A stretch of 5,562 nt of DNA. It comes from Reyranella sp. GTDB lineage: Bacteria > Pseudomonadota > Alphaproteobacteria > Reyranellales > Reyranellaceae. The stretch is taken from NCBI GenBank assembly GCA_021732965.1, contig JAKFVZ010000477.1:1-5562 (forward strand). Direction: 5' to 3'. The notes under the pieces are model-generated. The model did not search any database. It saw only the letters and a list, made by a program, of their open reading frames with translations, and was not told where the DNA came from. The position numbers and the translations under genes were made by a program. Numbering within the stretch: the stretch's first letter is position 1; each line of letters begins with the position of its first letter. Of the stretch, positions 1 to 5,492 are shown piece after piece.

Positions 1-1578
1 GATGCGCAGGGTTGCGCCCGAGACGCCGGGCAGCGCCGCCAGCCAGAAGAGTTGATCGGTGGTGTACCGGAAGCCGATCGCGGGGAGTTTGGCCACTACT
101 ACCGACCAGACCATCCACACGGCGAAGGACAGCAGCAGGGCGGGGATCGAGATCGCGAGATTACGGCGGGCGATCCTGCGGCCGCTCTGCTCCCAGAATG
201 CCGGGTCCTCCGGCCGCCAGTCCTGCAGCGTCTTGCCGGACAGCCGGCCAACATGCTCGGGCCCGTGGATTTCCTGCATCTCGGGCAGTTCGGGCAGCTT
301 GTCGAGGGCCTCGCCGACGGCCTGCCGCTCCATGGTGCGGATCGCGAAATGCATCCAGGCGAGGGAGCCGGCGGCGACGAGGAACAGCAGCATGAAGCAG
401 CTGGTCCATACGCCGGTCAGGTCGTTCAGTACGCCGAACAGGATGGGCAGCACGAAGCCGCCAAGGCCCCCGACCAGGCCGACGACCCCGCCGACCGCTC
501 CGACATGGTTGGGGTAATAGACCGGGATGTGCTTGTACACCGCGGCCTTGCCAAGGCTCATGAAGAAGCCGAGCATGAAGATCGAGACCGTGAAGGGTAC
601 CAGCCCCATCTCCATGGTGAAGGAGATCGGACCCTGGATGCCCTTCACGATGTACTCGGTCGGCGGATAGGCGAGTACGAAGCAGGCGGCGACGGACACC
701 CCGAACGTCCAGTACATCACGCGCCGCGCACCATGCCTGTCGCTCAGCACGCCGCCATAGATGCGGAACAGGCTTGCCGGCACCGAATAGGCGGCGGCGA
801 GCATGCCGGCGGTGGTGATGCTCACGCCGTAGACGCCGATCAGGTAGCGCGGCAACCATAGCGCCAGGGCGACGTAGCCGCCGAAGACGAAGAAGTAGTA
901 GAGGGAGAAGCGCCATACCTGAAGGTTCTTGAGGGGCGCCAGCATCGCCGCCATCGGCTCGGGCCGGGCGCCCGTCCGGCGCCGCTCCTCGAGCAGGGGA
1001 TCGTCCTTGGTGGTGAACCAGAACACGATCGCCATGACGACCAATGCCACCGCCCAGATGTCGGCGACCGTCTTCCAGCCGTAAGCCACCATCACGAACG
1101 GCGCGACGAACTTGGTGATCGAGGCGCCGACATTGCCCGCGCCGAACACGCCAAGCGCCGTGCCTTGGCTTTCCTTGCCGTACCAACGCGAGACATAGGC
1201 CACGCCGACCGCAAACGATCCGCCAGCGATGCCCACTCCCAAGGCGGCCAGCAGGAAGGTCTGGTAATCGTAGGCGAAGGTCAGAAGCCAGGTGGCAACC
1301 GCCGCGGCCAGCATGACGATGGTGAAAACGAGGCGACCGCCATACTGGTCGGTCCAGACCCCGAGAAGCAGCCGGATGACGGCGCCCGTCAGGATCGGCG
1401 TGCCGACGAGGAGACCGAACTGGGTGTCGTTGAGACCGAGATCCTTCTTTATCTGGACCCCGATGATCGAGAAGATCGTCCACACCGCGAAGCACACCGT
1501 GAAGGCCAGCGTACTCATCCCGAGCATCGTCGTGCGCTCGCTCCTGTTTGCTTGCTGTGATCCCGGCTGCTCGATCAT
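1..1578 (-). CDS. narK: NarK-type nitrate/nitrite transporter, NarK1-NarK2 fusion (3' end beyond window)
   Basis: Inner-membrane major facilitator transporter of the nitrate/nitrite porter family, feeding nitrate to respiratory nitrate reductase and exporting nitrite. The reading frame is open from ATG 1578 to the window edge, giving 526 residues without a stop. Residues about 20-426 form a complete NarK domain. It has Arg69 (IRLLLG) and Arg272 (FRIYGG) where the family has its two substrate-binding arginines. It also has two glycine-rich nitrate-signature segments, GVFGAGNVGASITKF (143-157) and GGVVGLVGGLGGF (363-375). A hydrophilic linker of about 45 residues follows. Then a new membrane domain begins at about 473 and ends at the edge in LFWLAALPGVSGATLRI, typical of the start of a NarK2-type domain. 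In Paracoccus, the fused NarK1 domain is a proton-nitrate symporter and NarK2 a nitrate/nitrite antiporter. ATG 1578 is preferred because GAGGA lies 9 bases upstream and the in-frame ATG at 1608 overlaps the probable -10 element. Confidence 0.93.
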   Translation of the reverse strand, partial: MIEQPGSQQANRSERTTMLGMSTLAFTVCFAVWTIFSIIGVQIKKDLGLNDTQFGLLVGTPILTGAVIRLLLGVWTDQYGGRLVFTIVMLAAAVATWLLTFAYDYQTFLLAALGVGIAGGSFAVGVAYVSRWYGKESQGTALGVFGAGNVGASITKFVAPFVMVAYGWKTVADIWAVALVVMAIVFWFTTKDDPLLEERRRTGARPEPMAAMLAPLKNLQVWRFSLYYFFVFGGYVALALWLPRYLIGVYGVSITTAGMLAAAYSVPASLFRIYGGVLSDRHGARRVMYWTFGVSVAACFVLAYPPTEYIVKGIQGPISFTMEMGLVPFTVSIFMLGFFMSLGKAAVYKHIPVYYPNHVGAVGGVVGLVGGLGGFVLPILFGVLNDLTGVWTSCFMLLFLVAAGSLAWMHFAIRTMERQAVGEALDKLPELPEMQEIHGPEHVGRLSGKTLQDWRPEDPAFWEQSGRRIARRNLAISIPALLLSFAVWMVWSVVVAKLPAIGFRYTTDQLFWLAALPGVSGATLRI

Positions 1579-1603
1579 GGCTGGCGTTCCTCGCAATGCG
1601 GTC

Positions 1604-1646
1604 ACCATAGGAGGAGTGATTCCGTATGCCGGTTGACCTGGATCAA
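1604..1646 (-). promoter_or_regulatory. narK promoter with FNR/NarR-type activator box
   Basis: TTGACCTGGATCAA at 1633-1646 matches the FNR-family consensus TTGAT-N4-ATCAA at 9 of 10 defined positions. On the minus strand, TATGGT (1609-1604) matches the -10 consensus at 4 of 6 positions. A start of transcription near 1598 would put the box centre (1639.5) at about -41.5, the classical class II activator position, and leave a leader of about 20 bases before ATG 1578. The site would drive narK under low oxygen and/or nitrate. It could also be read by the divergent regulator gene, whose start lies about 110 bp to the right. The box is seen directly; the transcription start is inferred. Confidence 0.75.
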
Positions 1647-1753
1647 GGAGCGCGCGGCAAACCTGCCTCTTTGTCCAATCGGTTATCCAATGCGAATGCC
1701 ATTCTTCTCATTTGGTAACGTTCGGAGTTGCGACAAACCGGGACCGTCATCGA

Positions 1754-2455
1754 ATGCGCCCAACCGACCTGCCCCTCATCCGCCGTTCACGACTTTTCGC
1801 TCAGGTCCCGGAAGCGGACCTGTCGGCCATGCTGGCAACCTGCTTCGTGCAAACGCTATCGAAGGGCACGGCGCCCTGCCGACAGGGTGAGAAACCGGAG
1901 TTTCTGCAGGTCGTTCTGTCCGGCCGCGTCGGGTTGTTCGCGGATGGCCCGCGCGAGGAAGTGCTGATCGAGTTCATGGGGCCAAGCGACAGCTTCGTGC
2001 TGCCCGCCGTCATGCTCGACGCGCCCCATCTCGTTACCGCGCGGCTTCTGGACGAAAGCCGTATCCTGTTCTGGCCGGCAGTGGCGTTTCGAGAGTGTGT
2101 CAAAGCCCACGGAGCATTGTCCTATGGAGCGTCGCTTCTGCTTTCCCGCTACTGGCGTACGTTGATCGGCCAGATCAAGGATCTCAAGCTGCTATCGGCT
2201 GTCGAGCGGCTGTCCGCTTTTCTGCTCGCGCTGGCCCCGCGGGACACCGGACCGGTAACGGTTGTCCTGCCGGGGGCGCGAGCCCTTGTCGCCGGCAGGC
2301 TGGGGGTGACGCCGCAAAGCCTTTCCCGGGCATTCGCTGCGCTACGCCCGCTCGGCGTCACGGGAAGCGGGCGCGAGGTTTCGATCGTGGATCCGGGGCG
2401 ACTGCGTAAATTTGGTGCAACCTCGGTCTTCTCCATCGGCGCGCCGCTTGACTAG
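1754..2455 (+). CDS. Crp/Fnr-family transcriptional regulator, NarR-like
   Basis: A 233-residue DNA-binding activator of the Crp/Fnr superfamily. Residues about 15-120 form the cyclic-nucleotide-binding-type beta barrel (GEKPEFLQVVLSGRVGLF, 45-62), about 124-160 the dimerisation helix, and 175-213 the winged helix-turn-helix with recognition helix TPQSLSRAFAALR (186-198). Only three cysteines are present (30, 42, 115), not spaced as an FNR [4Fe-4S] ligand set, so it is not a direct cluster-based oxygen sensor. Divergence from a fused narK across an FNR-type box, and absence of the cluster, fit NarR of Paracoccus, which activates narKGHJI in response to nitrate/nitrite. DNR/NnrR-type nitric oxide regulators are the main alternative. 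FNR has Glu at the first base-contacting position of ExxSR; here it is Gln188 (QSLSR). The frame extends upstream to TTG 1712, but ATG 1754 gives a normal family N-terminus. The Shine-Dalgarno is weak. Confidence 0.9.
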   Translation: MRPTDLPLIRRSRLFAQVPEADLSAMLATCFVQTLSKGTAPCRQGEKPEFLQVVLSGRVGLFADGPREEVLIEFMGPSDSFVLPAVMLDAPHLVTARLLDESRILFWPAVAFRECVKAHGALSYGASLLLSRYWRTLIGQIKDLKLLSAVERLSAFLLALAPRDTGPVTVVLPGARALVAGRLGVTPQSLSRAFAALRPLGVTGSGREVSIVDPGRLRKFGATSVFSIGAPLD

Positions 2456-2462
2456 CGCCACC

Positions 2463-2503
2463 CGGCGAACCCGTTCGCCGATAAGGCCCCGCACGATGGG
2501 GCC
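2463..2503. terminator. Tandem hairpins between convergent genes, possible bidirectional terminator
   Basis: Two adjacent perfect inverted repeats fill the short gap between the stop codons of the regulator (+) and the SET gene (-). The first is CGGCGAA/TTCGCCG at 2463-2469 and 2474-2480, a 7-bp stem with a 4-base loop. The second is GGCCCC/GGGGCC at 2485-2490 and 2498-2503, a 6-bp stem with a 7-base loop. No clear T-tract follows on either strand, so intrinsic termination is only inferred from structure and position. Confidence 0.5.
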
Positions 2504-2512
2504 CACGGAGGA

Positions 2513-3094
2513 TCAATCCTTGGCTGTCGGATCGTAGCCGTAGTCGAAGGTCAGCTCCTCACCGCTGGCGAGCCGGCGAAGCGACCAGGCCTCGACCATC
2601 CAGCGATCGTGAACCTGCAGCATCCGCCATTCACAGTTCGGCTCCGGATCGTGATTGATCAGCGAGATGTGACCGATGGCGACCAGCCCGCGTTGGGAAG
2701 ACAGAGGATGGTCGAAGTAGTTGCCGTTCAGGACTGTCTCGGTGACGTGCTTGATGTCCCGCCTGGGCAACTCCCAGGTGAAGCAGTCGTCGATTTTGGT
2801 TCCCGGATCGATGATGGAGCAAGCGGTGAGCCCGAGGCCACGACCGGGGATCACCGTGACCTGATACGGCCGGACGGTCAGAGGGATGGCAACACGCTTG
2901 GCTTTGCCGGCGCGTTTTGCCGGCGCGCGCGTCCGCGCCGCCGGAGGCCGCCCCTTCCCCTTGACGGGCGCGTCCCTGTCGGCGTCCGCGCATGCGCGCT
3001 CGATCCCGGACCGGAGTTCGTAACCGTCGTACTGGAAGGCAGGCTTGGGCTTCAATTCTGGAGGAGCGGCTTCTGAAGCTCGATGTAATCGCAA
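2513..3094 (-). CDS. Small SET-domain protein, putative protein-lysine methyltransferase
   Basis: Protein of the SET-domain fold, which in characterised members transfers methyl groups from S-adenosylmethionine to lysine side chains. With a TTG start at 3094 it has 193 residues. The SET domain spans about 78-187: GRGLGL (84-89) is the N-terminal SAM-binding loop, NHDPEPN (147-153) matches the NHxxxPN motif, and GEELTFDYG (178-186) carries the catalytic-type tyrosine Tyr185. There are no Cys-rich pre-SET or post-SET zinc clusters. Residues 44-67 form a Lys/Arg/Pro/Ala-rich basic tail (KGKGRPPAAR at 45-54) that could bind nucleic acid or be disordered. The start is unsure: the frame stays open to 3313 without a convincing ATG, but that extension overlaps the divergent Nudix start and looks non-coding. 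TTG 3055 (180 residues) is the other candidate. The GTAGG just upstream of TTG 3094 is a modest Shine-Dalgarno. The target protein is unknown. Confidence 0.75.
   Translation of the reverse strand: MRLHRASEAAPPELKPKPAFQYDGYELRSGIERACADADRDAPVKGKGRPPAARTRAPAKRAGKAKRVAIPLTVRPYQVTVIPGRGLGLTACSIIDPGTKIDDCFTWELPRRDIKHVTETVLNGNYFDHPLSSQRGLVAIGHISLINHDPEPNCEWRMLQVHDRWMVEAWSLRRLASGEELTFDYGYDPTAKD
2903..2927. repeat. Short tandem direct repeat within the basic tail of the SET gene
   Basis: TTTGCCGGCGCG occurs at 2903-2914 and again at 2916-2927, separated by one base. The repeat lies in the coding sequence for the Lys/Arg/Ala-rich tail of the SET protein. The one-base offset means the two copies are read in different frames, so this is a DNA-level repeat and a possible site of slippage or length variation, not a protein repeat. 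Confidence 0.6.
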
Positions 3095-3129
3095 GGGGCC
3101 TACTTCTTCCCGGACATATTGAGAGGTTG

Positions 3130-3159
3130 GTAATATCCAATCCCCCCATGAACTATCAA
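3130..3159 (-). promoter_or_regulatory. Candidate promoter for the SET-domain gene
   Basis: On the minus strand, TTGATA (3159-3154) matches the sigma-70-type -35 at 5 of 6 positions. TATTAC (3135-3130) matches the -10 at 4 of 6, with an 18-base spacer. It lies in the less GC-rich divergent intergenic stretch, 35 bases before TTG 3094. Transcription from it would begin near 3123 and exclude the upstream part of the long open frame, which supports a downstream start for the SET protein. This rests on consensus matching only. Confidence 0.4.
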
Positions 3160-3269
3160 GTGTTCGACGCACTCCGGACGCTGATTCAAGGCCGGGAGTG
3201 CTCGAACCAACCAGATCAGGCCGCGAATGGGGCTGGGCTGCACGACCGGGCGAATGCAATAGTCCGGCC

Positions 3270-3854
3270 ATGACGAACGAGCGCAAGGGTCCCTGGACCG
3301 TTCTTTCCAGCAAGGATGTGTACGAGAATCCGTGGATCCGGCTGACCCATCACGAAGTGCTGACACCCGCGCAGACACCGGGCATCTACGGGCTGATCCA
3401 CTACAAGAATCTCGCCATCGGCGTCGTGCCGATCGATGCCGAGGGACATACCTATCTGGTCGGCCAGTATCGTTTTCCGCTCGAGGCCTACAGTTGGGAG
3501 ATCCCCGAGGGCGGCGGTGCACCCGGTGTCGATCCGCTCCAGTCCGCCGCCCGCGAGCTTCGCGAGGAGACCGGCCTCAGCGCCCGTCACTGGCGGAAGA
3601 TCCTCGAGTGCGACCTCTCGAACTCGGTGTCCGACGAACGCGCGGTCGCCTACGTCGCCTGGGGTCTCACGCAGGGAGAAGCGGAACCAGAAGCGACCGA
3701 GGACCTGGCGGTGAAACGCGTGCCGCTGGCCGAAGCGTTCCGCATGGTTTCGGCCGGGGAAATCCGCGATGCGCTGAGTGTTCTGTCCCTGCAGGCGGTC
3801 GAGCTGCTTCAGCTGCAGGGCAAGCTGGATCCGGGCGGACCACGAGACGGTTGA
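3270..3854 (+). CDS. Nudix hydrolase, ADP-ribose/ADP-sugar pyrophosphatase type
   Basis: A 194-residue cytoplasmic Nudix hydrolase that probably cleaves a nucleoside diphosphate-sugar such as ADP-ribose or GDP-mannose at its pyrophosphate bond, using Mg2+ or Mn2+. The Nudix signature runs from Gly81 to Leu103. It contains the metal-binding RELREETGL (95-103) with Glu96, Glu99 and Glu100 intact. The first glutamate of the textbook signature GX5EX7REUXEEXGU is Val87 here; that residue is not one of the central metal ligands. The segment YSWEIPEGGG (74-83) before the box and SNSVSDERAVAY (117-128) after it resemble the ADP-sugar pyrophosphatase branch. The exact substrate cannot be read from sequence. 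ATG 3270 is chosen over an in-frame GTG at 3198 because WTVLSSKDVYENPWIRL (9-25) is the expected family N-terminus. The Shine-Dalgarno is poor. The gene is divergent from the SET gene and may be first in an operon with the dehydrogenase. Confidence 0.9.
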   Translation: MTNERKGPWTVLSSKDVYENPWIRLTHHEVLTPAQTPGIYGLIHYKNLAIGVVPIDAEGHTYLVGQYRFPLEAYSWEIPEGGGAPGVDPLQSAARELREETGLSARHWRKILECDLSNSVSDERAVAYVAWGLTQGEAEPEATEDLAVKRVPLAEAFRMVSAGEIRDALSVLSLQAVELLQLQGKLDPGGPRDG

Positions 3855-3890
3855 TCGACGTGCTGCGTCGCGAATAATGGCGCGGCAACA

Positions 3891-3895
3891 AAGGA
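3891..3895 (+). promoter_or_regulatory. Ribosome binding site of the dehydrogenase gene
   Basis: AAGGA ends 8 bases before ATG 3904. It decides the start in favour of 3904 over the long in-frame upstream extension, which overlaps the Nudix gene. Confidence 0.7.
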
Positions 3896-3903
3896 AACAG
3901 GAA

Positions 3904-4968
3904 ATGCCCGCGTCGTACGAAACCCACCGCAAGCAGCTCGAACTGATCCTGGAGGCCTGGGGCATGCCCAGGGCGACGGCGGCCGGCACCGCCGAGATCA
4001 TGGCGTGGGCCGACCTGCACGGCATCGACACGCACGGCATCTCGATGGTGCCGCCCTACGACGAGCGGCGGCTGGGCAACAAGCTCGACCTGCGCGCCGA
4101 GCCGAAGATCGTGAAGGAGACGCCGGTGTCGGTGCTGGTCGATGGCGCCGGCGGCCTCGGCCATCCCGCCGGACGGCGTGCCATGGAGATCGCCATCGAG
4201 AAGGCGAAGAAGACCGGCATCGGCGTGGCGGCGGTGCGCAACTCCGGCCATTTCGGCGCCTGCGGCTTCTACGTTCTGCAGGCCGTCGACGCGGGCTTCA
4301 TCGGCATGGCGACGACCTCGGCCAGCGGCATCAACATGGCGCCGACCAACGGCGCGCAGGCCCGCCTGGGAACCGATCCGATCGCCTTCGCAGCACCTGG
4401 CAAGCCGGGCGAGCCTTTCCTGCTCGACATGGCGACCACGACGGTGGCCGCGGGCAAGATCCGCAACAAGGCGAACGAGAAGCTGCAAACGCCGCCCGGA
4501 TGGCTGGTGACCAAGGACGGCCTGCCCAGCACCGATCCGCACGAGGTCAGCAAGGGCGGCTTCATGACGCCGCTCGGCGGCACACCCGAAGGCAGCAGCC
4601 ACAAGGGCTATGGCCTTGGCGCCATGGTCAACATCCTGAGCTCGGCCCTGTCTGGCGGCGCGATGGTGACGGACCCGACGCGCAACACGCGGCCCGGTCC
4701 GATCGACATCGGCCACTTCTTCCTCGCGATGGATCCCGGCATGTTCCGCGACACCGCCGATTTCCAGGCCGATGTCGCGGCCTTCTGCGACACGTTGCGC
4801 GCGACTCGGCCGGTCGATCCGGCGAAGCCGGTGCAGGTCGCCGGCGATCCCGAGCGCCGCACTGCCGCGGCACGCATGAAGTCGGGGATTCCCGTCGGTC
4901 CGAACCTTCTCGCCAAGGTGAAGGAGATCGCGCTGGCCTCGGGTGCCGACTGGATCATGGAGGGCTGA
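3904..4968 (+). CDS. Malate/L-lactate dehydrogenase-superfamily (Ldh_2) NAD(P)-dependent oxidoreductase
   Basis: A 354-residue cytoplasmic oxidoreductase of the family containing malate dehydrogenase MdhII, sulfolactate dehydrogenase ComC, ureidoglycolate dehydrogenase AllD and diketogulonate reductase. These interconvert 2-hydroxy and 2-keto acids with NAD(P) and are unrelated to Rossmann-fold LDH/MDH. Family blocks appear in order: LHGIDTHGISMVPPY (38-52), NSGHFGACGFY (113-123) with the catalytic-type His116, TNGAQARLGTDPIAF (148-162), DMATTT (175-180), GSSHKGYGLGAM (230-241) and GHFFLAMDPGMF (270-281). Length is normal for the family. The first block usually reads DSHGxxR, with Ser43, His44 and Arg48 in AllD numbering. 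Here it is Thr43, His44 and Met48, which suggests a substrate different from the characterised enzymes. The gene begins 49 bp after the Nudix stop and is followed after 5 bp by a membrane protein gene. The substrate is not assignable from this context. Confidence 0.9.
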   Translation: MPASYETHRKQLELILEAWGMPRATAAGTAEIMAWADLHGIDTHGISMVPPYDERRLGNKLDLRAEPKIVKETPVSVLVDGAGGLGHPAGRRAMEIAIEKAKKTGIGVAAVRNSGHFGACGFYVLQAVDAGFIGMATTSASGINMAPTNGAQARLGTDPIAFAAPGKPGEPFLLDMATTTVAAGKIRNKANEKLQTPPGWLVTKDGLPSTDPHEVSKGGFMTPLGGTPEGSSHKGYGLGAMVNILSSALSGGAMVTDPTRNTRPGPIDIGHFFLAMDPGMFRDTADFQADVAAFCDTLRATRPVDPAKPVQVAGDPERRTAAARMKSGIPVGPNLLAKVKEIALASGADWIMEG

Positions 4969-4973
4969 CGGCC

Positions 4974-5492
4974 TTGTGGCGGCCGTCTCCGGCGAGGCTG
5001 CTGCCTGCCAACCCCGCACTTTACGATGGGCCGGCGGTCTCCTTCTGGGTGGCCATCGCCTGGCTCATCGTCATCACCGTGCGATCCTGCATCCACCTGC
5101 TGGCGCCGGACGGGGGTGCGCAATCGATCGCCACGATCGATGTCACGGCCGTGACCGGCGGCTCGAACATCGTGGCGATCTTCGGCCAGTGGGGCGCGAT
5201 CCAGTTGCTGCTCGCCCTGCTGCTCTGGGTACTGCTGCTGCGCTGGCGTGGAACCGTACCGCTGGTGCTGCTGGTCTTCACCCTGGAGCCGGTGCTGCGC
5301 GGCCTTGCAGGACACCTCAAGCCGGTGACCACGATGGGCACGGCGCCGGGCGCCGCGATCAACTGGCTCGTGCTGCCGGTGATGGCGTTCTTCTTCTATC
5401 TCTCACTTTGTCCGGCGCGCCGCCAACGGGGCCTGGAGCGTTTTTGGGCGAGATTGAATCGAGCCGAGCATTCCAACACTACCTCACCCTGA
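4974..5492 (+). CDS. Four-helix integral membrane protein of unknown function
   Basis: I do not recognise a named family. The 172-residue product has four strongly hydrophobic stretches likely to span the membrane, at about 22-44, 66-90, 93-112 and 126-147. An extracytoplasmic or cytoplasmic loop of about 20 polar/small residues lies between helices 1 and 2. The C-terminus is basic, RRQRGLERFWARLNR (149-163), so by the positive-inside rule it is probably cytoplasmic. There is no cleavable signal peptide. The start is inferred as TTG 4974, because GGAGGG (4959-4964) sits 9 bases upstream and no in-frame ATG is available before helix 1. That Shine-Dalgarno lies within the last codons of the dehydrogenase gene, whose stop is 5 bp before the TTG, so the two are probably translationally coupled. 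The last codons and the TGA come from a palindromic repeat. A role with the dehydrogenase is possible but unproven. Confidence 0.75.
   Translation: MWRPSPARLLPANPALYDGPAVSFWVAIAWLIVITVRSCIHLLAPDGGAQSIATIDVTAVTGGSNIVAIFGQWGAIQLLLALLLWVLLLRWRGTVPLVLLVFTLEPVLRGLAGHLKPVTTMGTAPGAAINWLVLPVMAFFFYLSLCPARRQRGLERFWARLNRAEHSNTTSP

Noticed and set aside
161..1495. 444-codon minus-strand frame overlapping narK
   Set aside because: It lies in another frame of the narK region, is Arg-rich and hydrophilic with no domain, while the narK frame gives an unmistakable transporter.
1606..1608. Upstream in-frame ATG at 1608 as the narK start
   Set aside because: It overlaps the probable -10 element and has no Shine-Dalgarno; the bases before it on the minus strand read CTCCTCCT, the complement of one.
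1674..1691. TCCAAT direct repeat (1674-1679 and 1686-1691), spaced 12 bp, upstream of the regulator
   Set aside because: The 6-base repeat is short enough to occur by chance, and no known operator of this form fits.
3095..3313. N-terminal extension of the SET frame up to ATG 3313
   Set aside because: It crosses the divergent intergenic region and the Nudix start, contains the candidate promoter, and shows no domain or coding-like composition.
3856..3870. Hairpin CGACG/CGTCG between the Nudix and dehydrogenase genes as a terminator
   Set aside because: The stem is only 5 bp with no T-tract, and the 49-bp gap is compatible with one transcript.
4005..4970. Upstream extension of the membrane protein frame through the dehydrogenase gene
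   Set aside because: The extension is Arg/Gly/His-rich and out of frame with the dehydrogenase. The membrane protein itself begins near 4974.
3667..5019. 450-codon open frame on the minus strand opposite the dehydrogenase
   Set aside because: It is antisense to a gene with clear family motifs. Its translation is rich in Arg/Ala/Gly/His with no recognisable domain, as expected in GC-rich DNA.
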